Below, in pieces: positions 1 through 7,727 of a stretch of DNA of 11,884 nucleotides. Below the pieces are notes generated by a model. That model did not search any database. It saw only the letters and a list, made by a program, of their open reading frames with translations, and was not told the origin of the DNA. The DNA is from an uncultured Bacteroides sp. (GTDB taxonomy: Bacteria > Bacteroidota > Bacteroidia > Bacteroidales > Bacteroidaceae): assembly GCA_900557355.1 (NCBI GenBank), contig USSR01000147.1, positions 1-11,884 on the forward strand, in the 5' to 3' direction. How positions within the stretch are numbered: position 1 is the stretch's first letter; each line of letters opens with the position of its first letter. The translations under genes were made by a program, and so were the position numbers.

Positions 1-74
1 TATGGGGTAGTATGAGTTGGTAGGTTACTGCTTAAACTTTGTTATTTTCATTCCTTTTCCATCCCCTGTTTTTT

Positions 75-82
75 TATCTTTG
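75..82 (+). promoter_or_regulatory. Bacteroides-type -7 box (TATCTTTG)
   Basis: The octamer TATCTTTG fits the Bacteroides sigma-ABfr -7 consensus TAnnTTTG exactly. It lies 26 bp before an ATG at 109. No good -33 TTTG is seen at the usual 19-21 bp upstream; the nearest, at 38-41, is too far. It probably once drove the truncated gene that starts at 109. Confidence 0.45.
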
Positions 83-108
83 CGGAGATTAATTAACGGT
101 TTATTGTC

Positions 109-156
109 ATGGGAAGATCTAAATTAGTACTGTTCAAAACAGCAGATGAGTTATTA
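109..156 (+). pseudogene. 5' remnant of a gene cut off by an insertion sequence
   Basis: An ATG at 109 opens a frame of 16 codons (MGRSKLVLFKTADELL) that runs straight into the end of the insertion element at about 157, where the frame soon meets a stop at 187-189. It has a -7 box at a sensible distance upstream. No continuation of this frame is visible on the far side of the element (1021-1246 is full of stops), so the rest of the gene was lost by deletion or lies elsewhere. Too little protein remains to identify the product. It could also be a chance open frame; the upstream promoter box is the main support. Confidence 0.35.
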
Positions 157-1016
157 GGGGGCAGTCCGAAAACCCTGTGGGTATGTTAAATCTACACTGT
201 TAGTTTGCATATCTCCGACTCCCCTAAACTGTGCTCTGAACGCTTTAATTTTTGCATTGAATGATTCTGCAAATGCATTTGCTTCCCTGTTAACGAAATA
301 GTTTAGTATTGTTTCATAATAGTTCTGCATGGTATTTGTTACGGTTCTGAAACATCCGTATCCAAGTTTTTCTATTTTATTGTACCACAAGGCAAGCTTT
401 CCACGTGCCACATCCTTGTCATAGTGCTTATTATGCACACATTGGTCAACTCTATAGCTAAGTCGTAAACTGATTTCAATTCCGGATAATGTTCGAATAT
501 GATTTCCGTACGTATTCTTTGGGATTCAGTCCATTTACTAAAATGCTTGACAAGTACATGTTTAGCCCTTGCCAGCAGCTGCTTACGGGTATCGCCATTG
601 GTATATCGAAACGGAACATACTCTATATTTTGCTCTCGGCACCGCTGAATTTCATCGTTCTCTAAATCCCGTGCCATCCAGCGATAAGTAATCCTGAGTT
701 CATCAATTGCCTCATAAAAGAGCTTCTGTACATGAAACCGGTCATTTGTCATAGTGGCGTTGGGGAAAGCCGTTCGGACAATCCGCATCATGGTCGGCGA
801 AAGATCTAAAGTGACCTCTTTGACTGTCTTGCGCTTGGAGACATGAATCATTTCAAGCACCTTTATGACGTCTTCAGACTTCGTGCCACGTATCATGGTC
901 ACAAGTGTACCTCTGCCACCACGTCCCGCACGATTAGTGACAACAGTATATAATTCTCCGCAGCTTAAAGAAGTCTCGTCAATACAAAGGCTAGGGACCT
1001 GAGGTTGTGCCCGCAT
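154..1016 (-). pseudogene. Transposase pseudogene, ISL3/ISAon1 family, frameshifted and N-truncated
   Basis: Two adjacent - strand frames together make the catalytic part of an ISL3-type transposase. The upstream part (1016 down to about 440) has the first catalytic Asp in the motif SLCIDETSLS (residue 13) and the second in NDRFHV (residue 92). The downstream part (about 438 to 154) has the Glu in NAFAESFNAKIKAF, followed by FRGVGD, the usual near-C-terminal block. The frames join within the repeat read as GTGTG on the - strand (plus-strand 436-441): removing one TG would restore a continuous protein through TNVHNKHYDKD. An in-frame TAA about 30 bp upstream of the ATG at 1016 and the missing N-terminal DNA-binding domain show that the 5' part is lost. 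After GVGDMQ the expected hydrophobic tail is replaced by a read-through of the element's end, and the TAA at 154-156 lies in flanking DNA. Confidence 0.8.
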
Positions 1017-1020
1017 TCTG
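157..1020 (-). mobile_element. Degenerate ISL3-superfamily (ISAon1-like) insertion sequence, one end missing
   Basis: The stretch is filled by a broken DDE transposase on the - strand. The outer edge near 157 begins with a G-rich sequence (GGGGGCAGTCCGAAAACCC), plausible as the terminal inverted repeat of an ISL3-type element, whose ends commonly start with a run of G. No matching inverted copy is visible between 1021 and 1246, and the N-terminal zinc-finger/helix-turn-helix part of the transposase is absent, so the element is truncated at about 1017-1021. The precise edges are inferred. No 8-bp target duplication could be found because one end is gone. It is very unlikely to move on its own. 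Confidence 0.7.
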
Positions 1021-1192
1021 ACACATTTACATTTGTAGTATTAAATATCCCAATAAAAATATAAGTGTATATTGTAATGGGATCTTAATAGAGGATTAAA
1101 AAATAAATACTTAATGGGCTGTTTCTTATGAATTCTACTGAAATCTTATAATAATTGCTCAAAAAATCACATTCTTTGTATACGTAATATCC

Positions 1193-1200
1193 TAATTTTG
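1193..1200 (+). promoter_or_regulatory. Predicted promoter -7 box (TAATTTTG) for the enzyme gene
   Basis: An exact TAnnTTTG match 46 bp before the ATG at 1247. A TTTG at 1175-1178 could serve as the -33 element, although the 14-bp spacer is shorter than the usual 19-21 bp. The same octamer occurs in the susC control region at 7407. The rest of 1021-1246 is AT-rich and holds no gene that I can see. Confidence 0.5.
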
Positions 1201-1246
1201 GAACGCAAATTAAAAGAATATTAATAAACTAAATTATCTGATTTAT

Positions 1247-3295
1247 ATGACAAAATTAAGATGTATGCTTTGTTGCCTGATGATCTGTACTATTACTATT
1301 GATGCTAGGACTGTTAATGATATATATAAAAGAATATCTGCACAAGTCTCCTTGAAGGTTCCCGGTAATCAATCACGAAACTATTCCCTTGCTTTTCAAG
1401 GAGCCGTTGATGATAAGGGAATCTATCTGTTAGAGTCTGAAGAAAAAATACCATTAATCATTACAGAGAGAATAGAACGTGACAATGTTAAATGTGTAAT
1501 GGTAGTAAGTATTACGGCATTGGAAGACGTGTACTTTAATTATCAACAACAGTTGAAAACAGGCTTCCGACATAATGACTGTATGTTTTATCTACCAGGA
1601 TTCTGGTATAGTCGCAATTTACGTTCTCCTAAAGGTGCTCCTTCATTTCATATATCAGAGAGTTGGCTGGTACGTGAGGATCGTCTGAGCTCACCCCTTA
1701 CCGGTATCTTCAATCAGAAAGATGGACGTTATATGACTGTGGCACGCAAGGACGATTTTCAATGGGATGCCCTTGCTACCCACCAAACAGGCGAAATCAT
1801 CCTCTCGGGCAAAACGTCCCTAGGGTTCACCGGCTTTGAGAGCCATGACGGAACATCAACACTATCTTTTGGATTTCCTTACCGAGAAGCTCCTAAAACC
1901 TATATTCGTAAGTTGACGCTGGCTCCGGAGGTTACATCTTTCCAATATCTAAAAAAAGGAGAAACAGTACTCCTGACCTGGGAATTTATCGAGGGGCAGG
2001 CTACAGACTACTCAGATTTTATTTGCCATACTTGGGAATATTGTTATGATACATACCGTCCCCAACCTGTGAAAATACCTTTTTCTCCAGAAGAGATAAA
2101 AGGAGTGCTGAGCAATTATTTTGTGGAAAGTTTTGTTGGGGACAAAGCTCTTGCCTATTACTCCAGCCCTGAAATGAAAGTGGCAGCCTGTGCCAACATG
2201 AATGTAGCAGAGATAGGTTTTGTCGGTCGCGTACTTCTAAACGCTTTCAATGCATGGGAGTTTGGCAATGAGAATGGACGTGATGACCTTGCAGCTAGCA
2301 GTAAAAAGATATTTGATAGTTACTTAGAAAATGGCTTTACGGAAACCGGTTATTTGCGTGAATGGGTAAATCTGGAAAATGATAGTGATGTGAAAGAAGA
2401 ACGCCCAGTGCATAGCATACGTCGTCAGTCGGAAGGAATTTATGCCATGTTTCATTATCTGAATTATGAACAGAAGTATAAACGTCACCATCCTGATTGG
2501 GAACAACGCTTAAAGAAAATGCTCGATATGTTCTTGCAACTGCAAAATCCAGATGGAAGTTTTCCACGTAAATTCCATGATGACTTTACAGTTGTTGACG
2601 GAAGTGGAGGAAGTACTCCATCCGCTACATTACCTCTGGTTATGGGATATAAATATTTTAAGGACAAACGCTATCTGTCCGCTGCCCGGCGTACTGCGGA
2701 ATATCTGGAAAAAGAGCTTATATCAAAGGCTGACTATTTCTCCTCTACGCTGGATGCAAACTGTGAGGATAAGGAAGCTTCCCTCTATACCGCTACGGCA
2801 ACTTACTATTTATCATTGATAACAAATGGTACGGAACATAACCACTATGCCTCTCTGACACGAAAAGCGGCTTATTTTGCCTTGTCCTGGTATTACGTCT
2901 GGGACGTTCCGTTTGCTCCCGGGCAGATGTTGGGTGATATCGGTCTGAAAACTCGCGGCTGGGGAAATGTCTCGGTGGAGAATAATCATATTGATGTATT
3001 TATTTTTGAATTTGCCGATGTGCTCCGTTGGCTTTCCAAAGAGTATAATGAACCTCGTTTCTCTGATTTTGCTGAAGTCATTTCTACTTCCATGTGCCAG
3101 TTACTTCCTTATAAAGGACATATGTGTGGAGTGATAAAAGTTGGTTATTATCCGGAAGTGATCCAGCACACCAACTGGGATTATGGAAGGAATGGAAAAG
3201 GATATTATAATGACATGTTTGCTCCCGGTTGGACGGTAGCATCCCTTTGGGAATTGCTGACACCGGGACGTACTGAGAATATACTGTTGAAATAG
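1247..3295 (+). CDS. Secreted six-hairpin (alpha/alpha barrel) glycosidase- or lyase-like PUL enzyme
   Basis: A 682-aa protein of a type common in PULs but not one I can assign to a named CAZy family. Residues 1-20 form a signal peptide (K/R, then a hydrophobic stretch with Cys at 6, 9, 10 and 14, possible cleavage after Ala20). Residues of about 25-270 look beta-rich, and about 280-670 contain repeated amphipathic helices as in (alpha/alpha)6 toroids. Blocks that look functional are NPDGSFPRKF (434-443), LDANCEDKEA (502-511), VENNHID (577-583) and HTNWDYG (641-647). Their Asp, Glu and His residues are candidates for the active site. By position it should cleave the glycan imported by the SusC/D pair downstream; uronic-acid-acting or exo-acting glycosidases and lyases share this fold. 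The start at 1247 is supported by the signal peptide and by a -7 box 46 bp upstream. The regulator gene follows after 51 bp. The fold type is fairly sure, the reaction unknown. Confidence 0.75.
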   Translation: MTKLRCMLCCLMICTITIDARTVNDIYKRISAQVSLKVPGNQSRNYSLAFQGAVDDKGIYLLESEEKIPLIITERIERDNVKCVMVVSITALEDVYFNYQQQLKTGFRHNDCMFYLPGFWYSRNLRSPKGAPSFHISESWLVREDRLSSPLTGIFNQKDGRYMTVARKDDFQWDALATHQTGEIILSGKTSLGFTGFESHDGTSTLSFGFPYREAPKTYIRKLTLAPEVTSFQYLKKGETVLLTWEFIEGQATDYSDFICHTWEYCYDTYRPQPVKIPFSPEEIKGVLSNYFVESFVGDKALAYYSSPEMKVAACANMNVAEIGFVGRVLLNAFNAWEFGNENGRDDLAASSKKIFDSYLENGFTETGYLREWVNLENDSDVKEERPVHSIRRQSEGIYAMFHYLNYEQKYKRHHPDWEQRLKKMLDMFLQLQNPDGSFPRKFHDDFTVVDGSGGSTPSATLPLVMGYKYFKDKRYLSAARRTAEYLEKELISKADYFSSTLDANCEDKEASLYTATATYYLSLITNGTEHNHYASLTRKAAYFALSWYYVWDVPFAPGQMLGDIGLKTRGWGNVSVENNHIDVFIFEFADVLRWLSKEYNEPRFSDFAEVISTSMCQLLPYKGHMCGVIKVGYYPEVIQHTNWDYGRNGKGYYNDMFAPGWTVASLWELLTPGRTENILLK

Positions 3296-3300
3296 CTCTG

Positions 3301-3320
3301 ATATCCACTTTTCAGGATAT
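3301..3320 (+). other. Small inverted repeat between the enzyme and regulator genes
   Basis: ATATCC (3301-3306) and GGATAT (3315-3320) can form a 6-bp stem with an 8-base loop just after the enzyme stop codon. There is no U-run after it, so it is weak as a terminator. It may only slow or protect transcript ends. No TAnnTTTG box is visible in the 51-bp gap, so the regulator may be partly co-transcribed with the enzyme gene. Confidence 0.25.
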
Positions 3321-3346
3321 TCTTATATCCTGTTGTATGTTAATTA

Positions 3347-6300
3347 ATGAAACTAACAATTAAGACAATGCAGAGACTACGTATTTTAGTTATATTAATA
3401 CTTCTTTCTTTGATGCCTCTTTATTCCCTTGCCGTTCTGAATGAAGGACAATATGCATTCCGTTCACTTGATATCAATAATGGATTATCCCAGAATACGG
3501 TCCATGCCATCCTTCAGGATAAACAAGGATTTATGTGGTTTGGGACGAAGGATGGTCTTGACCGGTATGATGGTATCTCTTTTCGGACTTTCATGAAAGA
3601 ATCCGGAACCTTGGGCAATAATTTCATCACTTCTTTGTATGAAGACAATCTTGGGCAAATATGGATTGGGACAGACGTAGGCCTATATGTCTATTGCCCA
3701 CAAATGGAAAAGGTCAGGCATTTTACTCTGATAAGTAATTCAAACATAGATATAGACTGTACGGTCAATCTGATAACTGGGGACCAGAAAGGAGGTATCT
3801 GGGTTGTAACTCAGACGCGGGGAATCTTCTATTACAATCCCCAGGATAGCCAGTTGGTTAATTATCAGTCGGACGGGTCCGGTACTCTGAACCTTAAAAC
3901 TTCCGGCCAACTCTATTTTGATTCGGACGATGTCTGCTGGTTGGACATACGTGATGGAAATCTGTATTATTCAAAAGACAAGCTTAAAACTTTAACTCCG
4001 ATTTTTCCAGAAGATTCAAAAGTGTCTTTCAGAGATGAATACATCTATAAATTGCTCCCCGGACCCTATAATTGCATGTATGTGGGAACTGTATTCGGAC
4101 TGAAAGAAGTGAACCTAACTAATAAGACTATCCGTACCCTTCTTTCCAAGGATGAATTGGGAGGTGATATTTATATCAGGGAACTTGCATTTTATTCAGA
4201 TGACGAATTATGGATAGGAACCGAATCGGGACTTTATATCTATAATCTGCACACGGCAAAAATCATCCACTTGCAGAACGTCAACGGTGATCCCTATTCA
4301 ATCTCTGACAATGCCATCTATTCGATTCTCAAAGACCGTGAAGGCGGAATGTGGATAGGGACTTATTTTGGGGGTGTGAATTATTACCCCCGGCAATATA
4401 CCTACTTTGATAAAGTCTATCCCCAGAAAGAATCAAACAAAATGGGAAAAAGGGTGCGGGAGTTTTGTGCCGCCCATGACGGCACACTCTGGATAGGTAC
4501 AGAAGATAAGGGGCTTTTCCATTATTATCCTAGTACTGGAAAAATCGAACCGTTCATTCATCCGGATATTTATCATAATGTTCACGGATTGTATTTGGAC
4601 GGAGATTATCTGTGGGTTGGGAATTTTGCAAAAGGATTGAAGCGTATTGATTTGAGGACATACGCTGTAAAGCACTATGATAATATTGCAAGTGATATCT
4701 TTTCTATCTGCCGGATAACTGCGGGCGATCTGTATCTTGGAACAACAATAGGATTGTTTCGGTACAACCCAGATACGGAACGTTTTAAACGCGTCCCCGA
4801 ACTTGGGTGGACGTTTGTTTATTATATAAAGGAGGATAAGCAGGGGAATTTATGGCTGGCAACTTATGCCGATGGCGTCTATAAAAAGAATGTCCGTACA
4901 GGTGGTTGGGAACATTTCGTACATGAGGAAGCAGACTCGTCCACCCTTCCATCCAATAAGGTGCTGAGTATTTTTGAAGACAGTCAAAATCAGCTATGGT
5001 TTACCACACAAGGAGGTGGCTTCTGCCGCTTTGTGCCTTCCGCCAACACCTTTGTCCGTTATGACGGTATCGGTCTGCCAAGCAACGTCATTTATCGGAT
5101 TGAAGAAGATGAAAAGGGATTGTTCTGGGTTTCAACCAATAAAGGGCTGGTGCATTTTAACCCGAAGAATTCCAGTTTTAAAGTGTATACAGTTGCTAAT
5201 GGGTTGCTGAGTAACCAGTTTAATTACCAGTCCAGCTATAAGGATAAGAATGGACGGATTTATTTTGGCTGTATTAACGGTTTCATCTCCTTTGCCCCCT
5301 CCTCCTTTATTGATAATGATTTTTTACCCTCTGTTTTGATTACCGATTTTATGCTCTTTAATAAAAAGGTGGTAGTCGGAGAAAAAGGCTCTCCATTGAA
5401 ACAAAGTATCACTTTGTCAAACCATATCGAACTTCAGTCAAATCAGAATTCGTTCTCCTTCAGGATAGCTGCGATAAGTTATCAGTCACCGAGCATGAAT
5501 ACACTGCTATATAGACTGGAAGGGTATGATTCCGAATGGCATACAGCGGGTAAGGGCCCTATTACGTATTCCAATTTACCTTATGGGACATACATGTTAC
5601 GCGTGAAAGGTGCGAATAGTGATGGTGTATGGAATCCAGATGTACGCACATTGGGGATCAGGATATTGCCCCCGTTTTATTTATCCGTATGGGCATACCT
5701 GATTTATATCCTATTGATACTCGGTACATTTTTCGCCCTCTTCTTTTATTTAAGGAAGCGTACTATTGAAAAGCAGCGTAAAGAGATGGAGAAGTTCGAA
5801 CAGGAAAAGGAGCAGGAACTCTACACCACTAAGATAGATTTCTTTACAAATGTGGCACACGAAATCCGTACTCCTTTAACACTGATAAAGTGCCCATTGG
5901 AGAATGTACTTGCTGATAGGGAACTCTCCGAAAATGTAAGGATGGAATTGGAAATTATGGATCAGAACGTGGAGAGGTTACTGAACCTGATAAACCAATT
6001 ACTTGATTTCCGTAAAGCGGAAAATAAAGGTTTTAAATTGAATCCGAAAGAATATAATATCGGTACTATCGTCCACTCTGTTTATAAGTATTTCACCACT
6101 TTGGCAAAGCAAAGGGGAATTAAACTTGAAGTAGAAGTTCCAGAGGAAGAATTGTTGGCTTCTGTTGACAAAGAGGCTTTGACCAAAATTCTCAGTAATC
6201 TGTTTGCTAATGCATTGAAATATGCCCGGACATACGTTTATCTCCATTTGTCTGTTGATGAGAAGAATGAGGTGTTCACTATCTCTATGAGTAATGATGG

Positions 6301-7336
6301 GAATATAGTCCCTATCGAAATGCGTGAAAATATTTTTAAAGCCTTTGTCCAATACCGGGACGGGAAAGATATTGTCTCGGGCACAGGCATCGGATTAGCT
6401 ATGGCTCGTTACTTGGCAGAGTTGCATCAAGGTATGCTGGTGATGGACCGGGAGCTAGATTGTAACCGTTTCATTCTTTCCATTCCAATATTACACCAGA
6501 CACTTCCGGATGATTCGGAAGAACAACATAAGAAACCTGGGTATGATGATGAAGATCGTGAAGTTTCTGATAAAGATAAAAGAGAGGTTGCTTCCATATT
6601 GGTTGTAGAAGATAATAAGGATATGCTTGCTTTTGTGTTCAGGCAATTGTCTTCATTGTATCATGTACTGATTGCGGAAAATGGGGTCGAGGCGTTGGAC
6701 GTTCTTGAACAGAAATCTGTGGATCTGATAATAAGTGACATTATGATGCCTCTGATGGACGGGGTTGAATTATGCAAGCATCTGAAACAAAATCTGGACT
6801 ATAGTCATATTCCTGTAATATTATTGACAGCTAAAACTAATCTGGAATCAAGAATCGAAGGACTTGAAGAAGGGGCGGATGCGTATATTGAAAAGCCGTT
6901 TTCTATGGAGTATCTTCGTGCCAATGTAGCAAATCTGTTGAGTAATCGGGAAAGATTACGCCGTCACTTTATTGAATTTCCTTTTATCAAAGCAGATGCA
7001 ATGGCGCAGACAAAGGCCGATGAGATGTTTATTAGCAAGTTAAATGAGTATGTATTACGCCATCTTGATAATACGGACCTGCAAATTGATGATATAGCGG
7101 ATGCAATGAATATGGGACGTTCCAACTTTTACCGGAAATTGAAAGGAATCCTAAATATGAGTCCGAACGAATATCTCCGCCTTTTCCGTTTGAAGCAGGC
7201 AGCTTCCATACTGAAAGAAGGAACCTATGGAGTGGTGGAAGTCTCTTACATGGTAGGGTTCAGTACCCCCTCCTATTTTTCAAGCTGTTTTAAAAAACAG
7301 TTCGGAGTACTGCCTAAAGATTTCATATCGCACTAG
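3347..7336 (+). CDS. Hybrid two-component system sensor kinase/response regulator (HTCS) of the PUL
   Basis: A 1329-aa inner-membrane sensor that joins a histidine kinase and a DNA-binding regulator in one chain. In order: signal peptide or first membrane anchor (about 10-30); periplasmic sensor with 14 Reg_prop-like blades that I count between about 45 and 690, fitting two seven-bladed propellers and opening with the typical GLSQNTV...FMWFGTKDGL pattern; Y_Y_Y domain (about 705-775); membrane helix (about 779-802); HisKA with phospho-acceptor His838 in NVAHEIRTPL; HATPase with N-box N951/N955, G1 Asp984 and G2 GTGIGLA from 1012; receiver with acidic pair E1088/D1089, phospho-acceptor Asp1131, Thr1161 and Lys1183; AraC-type DNA-binding domain with two helix-turn-helices (about 1244-1268 and 1295-1320). 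All catalytic residues are present. It should sense an oligosaccharide and activate this locus. An ATG at 3368 would give a shorter n-region and is a possible alternative start. Confidence 0.95.
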   Translation: MKLTIKTMQRLRILVILILLSLMPLYSLAVLNEGQYAFRSLDINNGLSQNTVHAILQDKQGFMWFGTKDGLDRYDGISFRTFMKESGTLGNNFITSLYEDNLGQIWIGTDVGLYVYCPQMEKVRHFTLISNSNIDIDCTVNLITGDQKGGIWVVTQTRGIFYYNPQDSQLVNYQSDGSGTLNLKTSGQLYFDSDDVCWLDIRDGNLYYSKDKLKTLTPIFPEDSKVSFRDEYIYKLLPGPYNCMYVGTVFGLKEVNLTNKTIRTLLSKDELGGDIYIRELAFYSDDELWIGTESGLYIYNLHTAKIIHLQNVNGDPYSISDNAIYSILKDREGGMWIGTYFGGVNYYPRQYTYFDKVYPQKESNKMGKRVREFCAAHDGTLWIGTEDKGLFHYYPSTGKIEPFIHPDIYHNVHGLYLDGDYLWVGNFAKGLKRIDLRTYAVKHYDNIASDIFSICRITAGDLYLGTTIGLFRYNPDTERFKRVPELGWTFVYYIKEDKQGNLWLATYADGVYKKNVRTGGWEHFVHEEADSSTLPSNKVLSIFEDSQNQLWFTTQGGGFCRFVPSANTFVRYDGIGLPSNVIYRIEEDEKGLFWVSTNKGLVHFNPKNSSFKVYTVANGLLSNQFNYQSSYKDKNGRIYFGCINGFISFAPSSFIDNDFLPSVLITDFMLFNKKVVVGEKGSPLKQSITLSNHIELQSNQNSFSFRIAAISYQSPSMNTLLYRLEGYDSEWHTAGKGPITYSNLPYGTYMLRVKGANSDGVWNPDVRTLGIRILPPFYLSVWAYLIYILLILGTFFALFFYLRKRTIEKQRKEMEKFEQEKEQELYTTKIDFFTNVAHEIRTPLTLIKCPLENVLADRELSENVRMELEIMDQNVERLLNLINQLLDFRKAENKGFKLNPKEYNIGTIVHSVYKYFTTLAKQRGIKLEVEVPEEELLASVDKEALTKILSNLFANALKYARTYVYLHLSVDEKNEVFTISMSNDGNIVPIEMRENIFKAFVQYRDGKDIVSGTGIGLAMARYLAELHQGMLVMDRELDCNRFILSIPILHQTLPDDSEEQHKKPGYDDEDREVSDKDKREVASILVVEDNKDMLAFVFRQLSSLYHVLIAENGVEALDVLEQKSVDLIISDIMMPLMDGVELCKHLKQNLDYSHIPVILLTAKTNLESRIEGLEEGADAYIEKPFSMEYLRANVANLLSNRERLRRHFIEFPFIKADAMAQTKADEMFISKLNEYVLRHLDNTDLQIDDIADAMNMGRSNFYRKLKGILNMSPNEYLRLFRLKQAASILKEGTYGVVEVSYMVGFSTPSYFSSCFKKQFGVLPKDFISH

Positions 7337-7363
7337 TAATATGTATTTTGCTTTAAATTTTAT

Positions 7364-7387
7364 AATATCAGGTCATTTTCTGATATT
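7364..7387 (+). terminator. Possible weak terminator after the HTCS gene
   Basis: AATATCA (7364-7370) pairs with TGATATT (7381-7387) around a 10-base loop, 27 bp after the HTCS stop codon, and is followed by TTA. The stem is AT-rich and the T-tract short, so termination efficiency is doubtful. Its position, before the candidate susC promoter boxes, is right for ending the upstream transcript. Confidence 0.35.
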
Positions 7388-7406
7388 TTATCCGAGTTGT
7401 TCCGGG

Positions 7407-7438
7407 TAATTTTGCAAATATATTAACAACTAAATTTG
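7407..7438 (+). promoter_or_regulatory. Candidate susCD promoter boxes (TAATTTTG and TAAATTTG)
   Basis: Two exact TAnnTTTG octamers occur in the 391-bp gap before susC: TAATTTTG at 7407-7414 and TAAATTTG at 7431-7438. The second has a TTTG at 7411-7414, 16 bp upstream, as a possible -33 element; the first has none at the right distance. Either would give an unusually long leader of about 280-310 nt. HTCS-activated promoters often lack a good -33, so a weak -33 does not rule them out. Confidence 0.4.
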
Positions 7439-7595
7439 ATGTATGACAAGGTATTTACTTTTTTTTGCCAGCCAGCCTTCGGGCGGAAGAGAGAGTTGTT
7501 TTCCTATCGTATATATAAACGATTCTTAGTTTGAGAATTTGTACTGTAATTTATATAAAGTCAAAGAAATAATTATAAAATAAATTGCACACACA
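7439..7595. other. Leader/control region of susC without a clear gene
   Basis: AT-rich DNA with several small features. There is an 8-T run (7459-7466) directly followed by a GC-rich island with tandem GCCA units (7467-7477) and a GCC-TTCG-GGC mini-hairpin (7475-7484). A 5-bp inverted repeat ATTCT/AGAAT lies at 7522-7538. Two copies of TATATAAA lie at 7512-7519 and 7552-7559, 40 bp apart. A 28-codon frame starting at 7443 (MTRYLLFFA..., stop at 7527-7529) begins like a signal peptide but has no other support. No tRNA or riboswitch that I recognise is present. Confidence 0.4.
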
Positions 7596-7724
7596 ATGAA
7601 TAATAGAAAAGAAAATGAACAGAGTTGTATAGTAATGAATAAAAAAGAGGGTACATCGTGCATTACGACACACCTCCCTGTATTTCAGAGAAAAATCTAC
7701 ACTACTAATCAAAAAATCTATTGA
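7596..7724 (+). CDS. Possible 42-aa leader ORF in frame with susC
   Basis: An ATG at 7596 opens a 42-codon frame ending in TGA at 7722-7724. It is in the same reading frame as susC, whose ATG follows after a single codon (7725-7727). The predicted peptide is polar and Lys/Asn-rich (starts MNNRKENEQS, ends TTNQKIY) with no membrane segment, so it is not a signal peptide itself. It may be a leader peptide whose translation is coupled to susC, a former N-terminal extension of SusC now cut off by a stop, or a chance frame in AT-rich DNA. An internal ATG at 7635 could also be used. No family recognised. Confidence 0.3.
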   Translation: MNNRKENEQSCIVMNKKEGTSCITTHLPVFQRKIYTTNQKIY

Positions 7725-7727
7725 TAT

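Noticed and set aside
154..438. A separate 94-aa gene starting MHNKHYDKD
   Set aside because: It is the downstream half of the frameshifted transposase; its Met comes from the shifted frame and its last residues are read through the element's end.
2337..2819. Several short frames on both strands inside the enzyme gene
   Set aside because: All overlap the 682-aa reading frame, which has a signal peptide and a coherent fold; the short frames show no independent coding features.
5999..6352. 117-aa open frame on the - strand
   Set aside because: It lies wholly inside the kinase part of the HTCS gene, has no recognisable domain or start signals, and is a shadow of the coding strand.
7459..7490. 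T8 run plus GC-rich TTCG hairpin as a rho-independent terminator
   Set aside because: The T run precedes the hairpin on the + strand and would be an A run after it on the - strand, so neither direction gives hairpin followed by U-tract. The stem is also only 3-4 bp.
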